Source: Methanimicrococcus blatticola
GTDB taxonomy: Archaea; Halobacteriota; Methanosarcinia; Methanosarcinales; Methanosarcinaceae
Direction of reading: 5' to 3'
Length of the DNA stretch: 64,000 bases
Assembly (NCBI RefSeq): GCF_004363215.1
Contig: NZ_SNYS01000005.1
Span: forward strand, 372,001 to 436,000
Shown: positions 45,227 to 54,134 of the stretch, one piece after another
How positions within the stretch are numbered: position 1 is the first letter of the stretch
Layout: every line of letters begins with the position of its first letter
Made by a program: the position numbers and the translations under genes
The notes under the pieces: generated by a model
What the model was told of the DNA's origin: nothing
The model's input: the letters and a program-made list of their open reading frames with translations, nothing else
Database searches by the model: none

Positions 45227-46669
45227 TCAGAACAAAAGGAAATAAAGCGCGAACGAAATAATTGCGCCGGAAAGTGTTGAAAAGACATTGACGCCGCTGT
45301 TGGATAAGATTCCTCTTTTTTGAAGAACGGCGCCGAGAACGCTGTCGATGTTAGTCCCGAGAAAACCGCCGACAACGGCGACCAAGAGGGAAAGCCAAAG
45401 CGTGTCAATCATGCCGAACGCGAACGCCATCAAGCCGATAATGACGGATCCGGTCAGGCAGGCAACTTCGCCGAGCAGGCTGACACCGCCGTCTTCACCG
45501 GGCTTTGCTTTTCTGAGATTCGTAATCATGAAAGTCGGGCCTTTGGCGGTCACGCCGATTTCACTGGCCATCGTGTCACCGGTCGCCGATGCGATGGTGC
45601 CGACGTAAGCAAAAATCAGCGGAACGGACAGCCAGCTCCAATCCGGATACAAAGAAAGAACGCCGTAAAGAACGGCGATGATGAGCGCCCAAATACTGTT
45701 TGAAAAGACATTTTCATAACTGCGGATTCCGGTTTTGGATTCGGCAAGACCGGCGGCCTTTTTTTGTTTGAATTTGTATTTGGTAAATCCGCCGCCGAGA
45801 ATAAAGAACGCAACGAGAAGAACGAACCACCATAGATTTGTAAAGAGAATAATGACGATACCGAGAACGGCCGCCGAGAAAAGAGCTGATACGTCAGCGA
45901 TTTTGTAGCGGTAAGCCAAAAACGCCAAAACGACTGAAAAGAGCGCGGCAAGCGCGGTTTCCGACCACGGCGTCTGATAGTTGAGCAGCAAAAGTGCCCA
46001 CATGGAAAACAGCGCGCCGATGTAAATGGAAGCGTTGGCATTGATTTTAGACGGAATCGATTCAAATAAACTGCCGATAAACGCGCCGATGATTGAAATG
46101 AAGAAAAGCTGGTTCAAAAAATCAACCGTTAAATCGTATCCCGTAAAGTAAGCGACCCAAACGCCGGCCAAAAATGCGCCGAGAACGCGAAGCAAAATCA
46201 AAAAGAATTCATAAAGCAGCGAAATGTTTTTGAACTTTTCAGATTCGCGGACATTTTCATAAAGTGTTACTTTGCTGAACAATGAATACCACGAGCGTGT
46301 GCTGAAAATCGTCACGGCGAGCGCTTGGAATATCAAAAAGCTCGGGAAATCAATATCATAATTTCCGATAATGACCGCCGCCAAAAAGCTGATTGTTAAA
46401 ATGCCTGTCAGCAGCCTGAAATCAAAAGAAAGCTGTTTCAGTTTATTTTGATCCGTTAAATGAAAAAGCGCGGCAACTTTCGAAAGAAGCGGCGTCATTG
46501 ATAAAATGCAAAGAATAAAACAGCCGGCAAAAAAAACCCAAAGCGGCAGAACCGCGGCTGATAAAATAAACAAAATACCTGCGGCATATTTCGCTAAATA
46601 AAATAATTTACACGTGCGAATATGATGAGCGCCAGAATCGGCATCCGTGACCATTGCGGTTTTGTTCAT
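45227..46669 (-). CDS. DUF92-family membrane protein
   Basis: About 480 residues with many membrane helices. The C-terminal ~230 residues form the DUF92 domain: GGGFTKYKF, YVGTIASATGDTMASEIG near residue 355, GGVSLLGEVACLTGS and GGFLGTNIDSVLG. Plant VTE6, a DUF92 protein, is phytyl-phosphate kinase, so an isoprenoid-phosphate kinase role in lipid salvage is plausible in an archaeon with isoprenoid lipids (inference). The N-terminal half is extra hydrophobic sequence. The ATG at 46669 with GGGGT 5 bases upstream is preferred to the in-frame start at 46690. It lies behind tRNA-Leu, convergent with nothing. Confidence 0.9.
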   Translation of the reverse strand: MNKTAMVTDADSGAHHIRTCKLFYLAKYAAGILFILSAAVLPLWVFFAGCFILCILSMTPLLSKVAALFHLTDQNKLKQLSFDFRLLTGILTISFLAAVIIGNYDIDFPSFLIFQALAVTIFSTRSWYSLFSKVTLYENVRESEKFKNISLLYEFFLILLRVLGAFLAGVWVAYFTGYDLTVDFLNQLFFISIIGAFIGSLFESIPSKINANASIYIGALFSMWALLLLNYQTPWSETALAALFSVVLAFLAYRYKIADVSALFSAAVLGIVIILFTNLWWFVLLVAFFILGGGFTKYKFKQKKAAGLAESKTGIRSYENVFSNSIWALIIAVLYGVLSLYPDWSWLSVPLIFAYVGTIASATGDTMASEIGVTAKGPTFMITNLRKAKPGEDGGVSLLGEVACLTGSVIIGLMAFAFGMIDTLWLSLLVAVVGGFLGTNIDSVLGAVLQKRGILSNSGVNVFSTLSGAIISFALYFLLF

Positions 46670-46803
46670 AAATACCCCGAGCTGTTCCAAAACAAAATAA
46701 CATTAATAGAATTCGGCTTTCTTATCTTTTGTGGTATATAAATTATCTGACACAGACAGCCGAGTGTGTAAAAAAATGGAGACAGATGAATAAAAATAAT
46801 CTC

Positions 46804-47961
46804 TCAGTCCATATAAACGACTTTTGTAGAAACATATTCGGGGTTGAAGTTGTCACCGAAAACAACGCATGTAAAACGCGTCTGATTCCGCCGCGGGATT
46901 TGAACTGTATATTCTGCCCATCCGGAACCGTCATCCGCAAGCGTCCCGATAGGGATTTCACCGCTTTGAGACCAAACACGTGTCATGTCAAACGGATCTG
47001 ATTCGGCCATAATGAGAACGGTCACATTTTGACCCGATGTCGGTCCTGTGTTTGTCACGTTGCAGCGGACTTTGTAGTAAACATAATTCCAATCACTGTC
47101 AACATAATCCGCCCGGATCTGAACATTCATTGCCGGCATCGAATTCATCGAATATAACTTCGCGCGGGATCCGATAAATTCGGGCGGAAGTTCACCGATT
47201 TTAAAGTTTGATGCCGTCGTTTCAACATAATAATACCGAGTGCCGTTGAGCTCATAATAAGTGCCGGCCAGATTTTCACTGCCTTTTACGCCGAGCGCCA
47301 TGTGTCCGGGCAGTTCGATTAAAACAACGCCATAACCCATTTCAAGCAAAAGAGCCGCCGCCAAAATCGAACTGTCTTCACAGTCACCGCCGCCGTCAAC
47401 AAGCGTTTCAATCGGATAGCGCGGGTACTCATCATAACCGGTCGTCACACTGTCAGACGTGTAAGGCATCGCCTGAACAAAAGCAATCATGTTCAAAACA
47501 TTTTGATCGTCCGTGAAATTGTACCGATCACCCTGTTCTTTGAATGTGTCAATCATTTGTCCCAAAAAAACACGGTCATCTTCAGACAGCGCATAATGGT
47601 CAAAATCTTTGCCGGAATGAGATTTATTGCGATAATAATCATAATATTCAACCGGAATCGTCACCGTAATGGATTGAGAATACCCTGAATACACCCATGA
47701 ATACGTTCGCACATACGTGTCAGAAGAATAAACCGGTTCAGTTTCTTCAACAGATGTCAAAGAAGACGGCGTTTCAGCTTCATCATATTCCGGCGCGGGT
47801 GATGTCGGAATAACAACCGGAACTGTTGAGTTGCCGGAAGAAGACGTGAAAGAATAAACGTTATAGATTGTCCCGACAGCGATTGTTGCGGCTAAGAGGA
47901 TGAGAAAAGTAATGAAACAGACACTTAAAAATCGAATAATACCGCGGGAATCTCGAACCAT
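46804..47961 (-). CDS. Membrane-anchored transglutaminase-like protein 1
   Basis: 385 residues. One N-terminal membrane helix (residues ~10-32) and a Ser/Thr/Pro/Glu-rich linker place the rest outside the cell. The transglutaminase-like core has DGGGDCEDSSILAAALL with the catalytic Cys near residue 193, His in PGHMALGV, and YYYVETT as the third-residue region. The final ~100 residues are a beta-sandwich (CARDB-like: VRCNVTNTGPTSGQNVTVLI). YPRYPIETL precedes the Cys, as in the two paralogues at 52844 and 54135. Such proteins may cleave or crosslink surface proteins; the substrate is unknown. Confidence 0.85.
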   Translation of the reverse strand: MVRDSRGIIRFLSVCFITFLILLAATIAVGTIYNVYSFTSSSGNSTVPVVIPTSPAPEYDEAETPSSLTSVEETEPVYSSDTYVRTYSWVYSGYSQSITVTIPVEYYDYYRNKSHSGKDFDHYALSEDDRVFLGQMIDTFKEQGDRYNFTDDQNVLNMIAFVQAMPYTSDSVTTGYDEYPRYPIETLVDGGGDCEDSSILAAALLLEMGYGVVLIELPGHMALGVKGSENLAGTYYELNGTRYYYVETTASNFKIGELPPEFIGSRAKLYSMNSMPAMNVQIRADYVDSDWNYVYYKVRCNVTNTGPTSGQNVTVLIMAESDPFDMTRVWSQSGEIPIGTLADDGSGWAEYTVQIPRRNQTRFTCVVFGDNFNPEYVSTKVVYMD

Positions 47962-48053
47962 GTTTGATTAATAAAAAAGGAAAAAGAATAAAAAGTTAAC
48001 TCTCGGAAAAAAATTAAAAAGAGGAAGATAAAGAAAAGCTGAAAACCGGCTTC

Positions 48054-49700
48054 TCAATACTTGCTCTTTTTATTCTCAATTCTTTTCATTGCGTAATCTT
48101 TATTGGAAGAGCCTTTGTCGCCGTATTTTTTACCACCGCTGCCGCCTTTGTTGCCGGAGCCGCTCTTGTATTTGCTGCCGCCGCTGCCGCCTTTACGGTC
48201 ATCGCGATCGGATCTGCCGCCTTCCCTTTTGCCTTTGTAACCGCCGCTGCTGCCGCGGTCATTTCTGTCGCCTCTGCGTCCGCCTTCGTCATTGTTTTTG
48301 GCACCGTATCTGCCTTTTTTGCCGCTGTCGCTTGTAAAGCGCTGTTTCGGAATCTGAGCAAACATTTCGTCAATGATTTTATCGTCGGCGCGCGGGAGAA
48401 TTCTGCTTTCATACGCTCTTTTTAAAAGGCAGGTGACAACGTCTTCTGCGGTTCTGTCTTCCGTAATCAATGCTTGGGCGAATTCTCTGAACGGTTCGGC
48501 TTCTTCGGTGTGAACAAAATCGGAGTCGATTGCCAACGACAAGTCGTGGAGCAATTTGTCGCGCTTCATGGAAGCGACCTGATCGGCGTTCGGAAGCTCG
48601 ACGCGGCGAACATCAGCATTTGCCAACTTTTTAATGAAAGCGAATTTTCTGAAATCGGCCGGTGTTAAAAGTGTAATTGCGATGCCGTTTTTGCCGGCGC
48701 GGCCGGTTCTGCCGATTCTGTGTGTGTAAGATTCGGGGTCTTGCGGGATGTCATAGTTGACGACGTGCGTTAATTCGTTGACATCAATACCGCGAGCGGC
48801 AACGTCTGTTGCGACGAGAATTCTCAATTTTTGTTTTCTGAAACGGTCCATGATACGGATACGTTGTTCCTGTAAAATGTCGCCGTGGATAACGTCGGCA
48901 TCGTAGCCGCGTTCTTCCAATCTCTGAACAACGTCATCAGACGTGTCTTTTCGGGCGCAGAAAACCAAACCATAGAAATCCGGATCGGAATCAATGACAC
49001 GGCAGAGCGCTTCAAATTTCAATGCCGGCGGAACGTCAATGGAAAGCTGTTCAATCAAGACATCTTCTTTGACTTTTTCAACCGAAACCATCTCGTATTG
49101 ACCCATATACTTTTTAGCGATTCCGAGAACCGGCTTGGGCATTGTTGCCGAGAAACAGAGCATGCGTTTGTCATCGCCGGTGTGCTGAATGATTTCTTTG
49201 ATATCGTCAATGAATCCCATGTTCAGCATTTCATCGGCTTCGTCCAAAACGAAATAAGAAAGATGAGACAAGTCGAGTTTTTTTCTGTGAATCAAATCGA
49301 TGACACGGCCGGGTGTTCCGACAACGATGTCAGCACCTGCAGCGAGTGCGCGAAGCTGGATCGGAATCGGCTGACCGCCGAAAACGGGGACGATGTTTAA
49401 GCCTTTGATGCCGCCAAAAGAGGACATTTCATCGCAGACTTGAATGGCGAGTTCGCGTGTCGGGGTTAAAACAATTGCCTGAACGCGGCCTGTTTTTTCT
49501 GTGATATTTTGAATAATCGGAATGCCGAAAGCAGCCGTTTTGCCGGAGCCTGTTTGTGCCTGGCCGATGATGTTGCAGTCACCGCTTAAGAAAAGCGGAA
49601 TGGTTTGAATTTGAATCGGTGTCGGGGATTCATATCCTTTTAAAAGAAGTGTTTGAATAATTCTGTCTGATATACCGAGGTCTTGGAATGTTGTTGTCAT
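48054..49700 (-). CDS. DEAD-box RNA helicase with RGG-rich tail
   Basis: 548 residues. Q motif near the N-terminus (TTFQDLGISDRIIQTLLLKG, PTPIQIQTIPLF), motif I AQTGSGKTAAF, motif II DEAD, motif III SAT and motif VI HRIGRTGRAG are intact. The last ~95 residues are a Gly/Ser/Arg/Lys-rich tail with RGD/GGS repeats, which binds RNA nonspecifically. It probably unwinds structured RNA, for instance in ribosome assembly or cold response; a role like that of DeaD in methanogens is inferred from architecture. It is monocistronic, and antisense frames across the tail are repeat artefacts. Confidence 0.97.
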   Translation of the reverse strand: MTTTFQDLGISDRIIQTLLLKGYESPTPIQIQTIPLFLSGDCNIIGQAQTGSGKTAAFGIPIIQNITEKTGRVQAIVLTPTRELAIQVCDEMSSFGGIKGLNIVPVFGGQPIPIQLRALAAGADIVVGTPGRVIDLIHRKKLDLSHLSYFVLDEADEMLNMGFIDDIKEIIQHTGDDKRMLCFSATMPKPVLGIAKKYMGQYEMVSVEKVKEDVLIEQLSIDVPPALKFEALCRVIDSDPDFYGLVFCARKDTSDDVVQRLEERGYDADVIHGDILQEQRIRIMDRFRKQKLRILVATDVAARGIDVNELTHVVNYDIPQDPESYTHRIGRTGRAGKNGIAITLLTPADFRKFAFIKKLANADVRRVELPNADQVASMKRDKLLHDLSLAIDSDFVHTEEAEPFREFAQALITEDRTAEDVVTCLLKRAYESRILPRADDKIIDEMFAQIPKQRFTSDSGKKGRYGAKNNDEGGRRGDRNDRGSSGGYKGKREGGRSDRDDRKGGSGGSKYKSGSGNKGGSGGKKYGDKGSSNKDYAMKRIENKKSKY

Positions 49701-49749
49701 TAATAGTCACCTGTTTGTGAACAAAAACAACGTCATGAGAACCTGTTAA

Positions 49750-49938
49750 AAGCTTCAAAGAGACCGACTCGTCCGGCCATTCCGAACGGAAAAAGGCATC
49801 AATGACAAAAAATACAAATCATTGCGCCGACTGCTGCTGAAAAATAAATCGGTTCAGCAAATCAATAACACGATTGAAGAACAGGGTAAAACGCTGTTTC
49901 TGAAATGGCCGTTTGATAAAACAAAGATAAAAGCATAA
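49750..49938 (+). pseudogene. Orphan coding remnant, likely 3' end of a lost gene
   Basis: A frame open from 49750 to the TAA at 49936-49938 reads RLVRPFRTEKGINDKKYKSL and then LLLKNKSVQQINNTIEEQGK with a KWPFDKTKIKA end. The composition is protein-like (charged, alternating helix) but there is no start codon or ribosome site. It may be the 3' remnant of a gene cut by the rearrangement that placed the helicase here. Unidentified; low confidence. Confidence 0.25.
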
Positions 49939-50206
49939 TCGAATAACGATACAGATTCTCTCTCACTGTTTCGGAAAATACGGCCGAAATTTCCGGAATT
50001 ATCCTCTTAATTATGAATTAGATGTGCCTTAACACATCGGAGAGAATCTAACCGGATAAGATTTCTTAAAACAGTATCCTGCTATAAGAAGCTTTCTAAA
50101 CCGAAGGCTTTGCACGTAAAGTCGGCTTTGTCCCGAAAGTATGTCATCTGCCCGAAAAATCCGCTTCGTTGCGTAAATTTTTAAAAAAAGAAAGAAGTGA
50201 ATGATT
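49939..50206. other. Gene-free decayed region with a dispersed 20-base word
   Basis: Holds TTGTCCCGAAAGTATGTCAT at 50128-50147. The identical word occurs again at 51155-51174. Words GGCTTTGCACG (50106) and its complement CGTGCAAAGCC (near 51191) flank them in opposite orientation. This suggests remnants of one mobile sequence. Confidence 0.45.
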
Positions 50207-50584
50207 TTATTCTATTTTTTCATTCACTTCTTTATTTATCTCGTTTGCAATGTCGAATACTGTAAATTCTGTGGTATCTATCCCGAACAAATCAATATAT
50301 TCATTGACGGTGACTTCAATTTCTTTTGGTTGTTTGTTCACGAAGGTACCATGACCGTAATTTTGTATAATTTCTTTTGCGTGGTGGTTCACGATTCCAT
50401 TTTCAGAAATGCTTTCTTCGATTCGAGCAGCTTCTTTCTTTTCCTTTTTGGATTCTTTGTTGTAAAAGTACACGGCAAAGACAATAGTTAATAAAAATAC
50501 AATCGGTCTACCTGTAAATACTGTAATAAGAAGAATCAAAAGAAGAACCAAAACCATTAGAATGATTTTCAAAACTTTACCCAT
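50207..50584 (-). CDS. Small membrane protein with charged tail, hypothetical
   Basis: About 125 residues from the ATG at 50584, which has GGAG 7 bases upstream. Two closely spaced hydrophobic helices (residues ~5-22 and 26-42) are followed by a strongly charged cytosolic domain (KKEKKEAARIEESISENG). No recognised family. It overlaps the start of a divergent small frame at 50562. The AT-rich composition fits the surrounding accessory stretch. Confidence 0.55.
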   Translation of the reverse strand: MGKVLKIILMVLVLLLILLITVFTGRPIVFLLTIVFAVYFYNKESKKEKKEAARIEESISENGIVNHHAKEIIQNYGHGTFVNKQPKEIEVTVNEYIDLFGIDTTEFTVFDIANEINKEVNEKIE

Positions 50585-50846
50585 TTTCAAGCTCCAAAAT
50601 TTAAATCCGGCACAATCGTGCTTAAATGATTTTACAATAAGTGAGAAAATATTGAAGCAAATGAATTCGATGCTTCAATCCGGAAAATTCACTTCAATAT
50701 CGGATGTTGTTAGTATTGCAATAATGCTTTTGATTGCAGAAAGAACAAATCCGACTTTTGACTATTCGGTAATGATAGAAAATGTGCCGGAAGACAATTC
50801 AGCAACAGTAAAAATATCAGCAGCATTAAATGGATGGAACATCTGA
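50562..50846 (+). CDS. Ribbon-helix-helix-like small protein, possibly truncated
   Basis: 94 residues if started at 50562, but that start lies within the divergent gene and has no ribosome site. The core FTISEKILKQMNSMLQSGKF followed by SISDVVSIAIMLLIAE fits a ribbon-helix-helix strand-helix-helix pattern. The N-terminal ~20 residues look non-coding. A true start could be the TTG or ATG near 50651-50663. Either a small antitoxin-like regulator or a 5'-decayed gene. Confidence 0.4.
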   Translation: MIFKTLPIFKLQNLNPAQSCLNDFTISEKILKQMNSMLQSGKFTSISDVVSIAIMLLIAERTNPTFDYSVMIENVPEDNSATVKISAALNGWNI

Positions 50847-51530
50847 TTCAATACGCAGAATCGGAGGAAAACGGACCTGAAGAACAACATCTGTTATCAA
50901 ATTATTCTTATATATGCGCCTAGGATTGGGCGCTGTAAATGCCATAATATTAACCTCTTAACGAAATATGCCAAAGAAATATAGTAAAGACAGAATATAA
51001 AAACGTTTACACTCCACAGGAATACTAGGTGTGCCATTTGTAGCCGATTTTGAGAGAAGGGAGACACGAAAAACCTCTTCTTCGAGTTGAATAAATTCAT
51101 GATAAACAGCTACAATCGACACTTTCGAAAAACTTTGCCCGAAAAGTCAATGGCTTGTCCCGAAAGTATGTCATTTTTAGGCACTTTCCGTGCAAAGCCT
51201 AAACCGAATGAAAAAGATAAAAGTGATGAAACGCATTTCGCATCAAGATAAATGATTTATTTGTTTGAGACATTCGTTTCGATACATTCGTTTCAATACA
51301 TTCGTTTCAATACATTCGTTTCAATACATTCGTTTCAATACATTCGATTCAATACATTCGATTCAATACATTCGATTCAATACATTCGATTCAATACATT
51401 CGATTCAATACATTCGATTCAATACATTCGATTCATTTCGATAACATTCATTTTATACAACTTTACATTTTACAGATTTTCATTAAGATTCTCTCGCTTG
51501 ATGAAGCAAAACCAAAACAGGAATTTCAAA
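50847..51530. other. Gene-free region upstream of the geranylgeranyl reductase gene
   Basis: First part (50850-51250): no gene; contains the second TTGTCCCGAAAGTATGTCAT word at 51155-51174. Second part: the 14-bp tandem array described next. Then a short AT-rich leader with AGGA before the ATG at 51531. The upstream in-frame extension to 51252 only translates the tandem array and is not believed. Confidence 0.55.
51271..51438. repeat. 14-bp tandem repeat, 12 units
   Basis: The unit is CATTCGTTTCAATA in the first five units (the first has GATA) and CATTCGATTCAATA in the following seven, from 51271 at steps of 14 to 51438. The T-to-A change spread through one half, showing stepwise expansion. 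Lying in the leader of the reductase gene, copy number could affect expression. There are no spacers, so this is not CRISPR. Confidence 0.95.
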
Positions 51531-52811
51531 ATGTCGTTTCCGCTTTCCAAAAAGAACTATGATGTTGTCGTTGTCGGCGCGGGTCCTGCCGGCTCGGTCG
51601 CCGCAAAATATGCCGCGCTCGGCGGTGCCGACGTATTGTTTGTGGACAGGAAACGCGAAATCGGATCGCCTGTTCAATGTGCCGGTTTTACGCCGAATGC
51701 CAAAGAAATTGAAAATCTGATTCCGGGATTGGTTTTGCCCGAAGAGATGAAAAACATCCCGATGAATTGCGTTTTGGCAGAAACGAAGGCGCAAAGACTT
51801 TACAGTCCGGATTTGAAAATCAAAGAATTTGATGTTGACGGTTATGTTTTAGACCGACGCCTTTTTGACTCTGCGTTGGCGGAGCAGGCTGCTTTGTGCG
51901 GTGCCGAGCTTTTGTGCGGAACGAGTGTTAAATCCATCCAATCCGACTCCGGCAACCATACTGTTCGTTTGAGCGGTGTTTTCGGGAAAACGGATGTTAC
52001 GGCAAAAATAATTATCGGCGCGGACGGACCGAATTCTGTAATCGGGAAAACATTCGGATTGTGCCACGGCGCGGAAACAAAAATCGATGCCGTCGGAAAT
52101 GCAAAAAACGCGTCAAATGAAAAAGCCGTTTCAAATGCGTCATATGAAAGAGGCATCGGTTTTGAATATAAAATGACGGGCGTCGACATTGATTCAAAAA
52201 CGCTGGAAATGTTTTTCGGAAACAAATACGTCCCGGGCGGATATATTTGGATATTTCCGGAAGGTGAAGGCAAAGCCAATGTCGGTATCGGCCTCAGACA
52301 TTCTCTATGTACAGAAAAATTATCCGCCCGTGACTTTTTAAACCGTTTCATTCAGGAACATCCGATTGCCGCTGAAAAATTAAAAGGCGGAAAGATTACA
52401 TCCGTGATGGCGGGTGTCATTCCGGTCGACGGCGCGCCCGCGAGAACAGCAACAGATTCCGTGATGGTGGCAGGCGACGCGGCAGGACATGTGATGGCGA
52501 CAAACGGTGGCGGCATTCCGTTTGCGATTGCGGCCGGCAAGATTGCAGGCGACGTTGCTGCTGAAGCGGTCGCGGCAGGCAAAAGCGGCAAAGAGCTGAC
52601 AACTGCCGCGTATGAGCAGCGTTGGCGCGCTGAATTCGGCGAAGCGTTGGAGGCATCTGTTCAGGCACGAAAACTAATGGATAAATTTATGGTATCGGAC
52701 AAAAGAATGAATGCGGCATTCAAACTTCTGCCGGCAGACAAACTGAAAGAAATGCAATGCGGAAGCATTCCAACAGCCATGAAAAAGGGATTGGATCTGC
52801 TGCTGAAATGA
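51531..52811 (+). CDS. Geranylgeranyl reductase family protein (archaeal lipid saturation)
   Basis: About 426 residues from ATG 51531. FAD-binding Rossmann fold: YDVVVVGAGPAGSVAAKYAA and DVLFVDRKREIGSPVQCAGF, with the Cys typical of digeranylgeranylglycerophospholipid reductases. Then VDGYVLDRRLFD, PNSVIGK, and the FAD pyrophosphate block VMVAGDAAGHVMATNGGGIP near residue 312. The enzyme saturates the double bonds of archaeal ether lipids or related isoprenoids. The methanogen core lipid pathway also includes carS, 3.3 kb downstream on the other strand. AGGA is 9 bases before the ATG. Confidence 0.93.
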   Translation: MSFPLSKKNYDVVVVGAGPAGSVAAKYAALGGADVLFVDRKREIGSPVQCAGFTPNAKEIENLIPGLVLPEEMKNIPMNCVLAETKAQRLYSPDLKIKEFDVDGYVLDRRLFDSALAEQAALCGAELLCGTSVKSIQSDSGNHTVRLSGVFGKTDVTAKIIIGADGPNSVIGKTFGLCHGAETKIDAVGNAKNASNEKAVSNASYERGIGFEYKMTGVDIDSKTLEMFFGNKYVPGGYIWIFPEGEGKANVGIGLRHSLCTEKLSARDFLNRFIQEHPIAAEKLKGGKITSVMAGVIPVDGAPARTATDSVMVAGDAAGHVMATNGGGIPFAIAAGKIAGDVAAEAVAAGKSGKELTTAAYEQRWRAEFGEALEASVQARKLMDKFMVSDKRMNAAFKLLPADKLKEMQCGSIPTAMKKGLDLLLK

Positions 52812-52843
52812 TTAAAACATTATCATTGAACAGCATTTTTTGA

Positions 52844-53965
52844 TTAAAAATCGGAAACCGTGAAAGATTCAAAATTCTCGCCCGCGACAACAAAATAAAC
52901 GGGATCACTATTGTTTGGAACACGAATTGTGAAAGTAACACTCTTTTTTCCGTCTTCTGAAATGTTGCCGATGTAAACGGTTTGATTCGAACCGGAATTA
53001 TTTTCAGCAACAGTGCCGCCGTGAATCGTCATTGTGATATTTTTCCCGATGCCGGGACCGTCATTCAAAATCCGGCTGGTCACGGAATAATAAGAAAAAT
53101 CGGCATCGGAATTTTCTTTAACGGAAGAGACGGTTGCGGATATTTTCGGGATTTGGACCATCGGATAAATTTCAACAAGTGTCGGATCAACAGATTCAGG
53201 AACGGCACCGACCTGATGACCGGGTGAAGTTGTTTCGACGTAATAATATTTTTCGCCGTTGTATTCGTAGAATTGGCCGCTGTAATTACCTGTATCCCTG
53301 ATGCCGAGAACCATATGTTGAGGCACCAAGACCAAAATCGGATCATAGCCGAGCTCATCCAGGATGGCGGCGGCCAAAATGACAGTGTCTTCACAATCCC
53401 CTGTTTTATCCGTCAGCGTTTCAACCGGATAACGCGGATATTCTTCGCGACCGGTCGAGTCATAATCACTTGTATAATGAATGGATTGAACAAAAGAAAT
53501 GACGTTTGCTGTAATTTGTTCTTCCGAATGACCTTTTTGCTCCCCGTACTCTTTGAAATAATCCGCCAATTCCTGTATTGTCCGGCGACCATATTCTGAA
53601 AGCGCATATTGATTGTAATCTGTCCGGTCATGCGGTTTGTTCAGATAATAATTGTAAAGCTCACTCGACCCGGAATACGTAAATGAATGATTGTCGCCGC
53701 CGTAATACCATGAAAAATCCTTGATTTCGGAAGAATTCAGTTTGAATGTGAATCCGGCAGCCGGTTTTAGAGATGATGCAGGCTGCAGAAGAAGCTCATC
53801 GGAATAAGAAGCCGGAGCATAATTGCCTGAATATTGAATCGGAATTGAAAAAGTCCCGAATAAAAAACAGATCAAGACGGCAAAGATAAAAAGAATGCTC
53901 ACCGCTGAAAAAACATAAAATACCGTTTTTTTGAGATTTACCAACAAATCACCCTCAAAAATCAA
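52844..53965 (-). CDS. Membrane-anchored transglutaminase-like protein 2
   Basis: 373 residues from the TTG at 53965; TTG codons at residues 7-8, directly behind GGGTGAT, are possible actual starts. One N-terminal membrane helix (residues ~13-35), then an external linker. Core: YPRYPVETL, TGDCEDTVILAAAIL with catalytic Cys near residue 190, VPQHMVLGI and YYYVETT, all intact. C-terminal beta-sandwich as in protein 1. It is convergent with the geranylgeranyl reductase gene and shares its strand with paralogue 3 upstream (169-base gap). Confidence 0.82.
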   Translation of the reverse strand: MIFEGDLLVNLKKTVFYVFSAVSILFIFAVLICFLFGTFSIPIQYSGNYAPASYSDELLLQPASSLKPAAGFTFKLNSSEIKDFSWYYGGDNHSFTYSGSSELYNYYLNKPHDRTDYNQYALSEYGRRTIQELADYFKEYGEQKGHSEEQITANVISFVQSIHYTSDYDSTGREEYPRYPVETLTDKTGDCEDTVILAAAILDELGYDPILVLVPQHMVLGIRDTGNYSGQFYEYNGEKYYYVETTSPGHQVGAVPESVDPTLVEIYPMVQIPKISATVSSVKENSDADFSYYSVTSRILNDGPGIGKNITMTIHGGTVAENNSGSNQTVYIGNISEDGKKSVTFTIRVPNNSDPVYFVVAGENFESFTVSDF

Positions 53966-54134
53966 ACTGTATTATTGCGATATAAACTTATCTAAAAATA
54001 AATTTTAATAAAAATCATCAAAAATGTAGAGATAAACATATTTAGACAGATAAAATTCCGGGAAGAAAATAAACCGAATAAAATAGATTGAATTGAAATA
54101 AATCGGGTTAAGATAAATAAAATCGAAGAGAAGA

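Noticed and set aside
51271-51438. CRISPR-like array
   Set aside because: Units are contiguous, 14 bases, without spacers; no cas genes in the window.
51252-51530. N-terminal extension of the geranylgeranyl reductase
   Set aside because: It only translates the tandem array; the family N-terminus and an AGGA site place the start at 51531.
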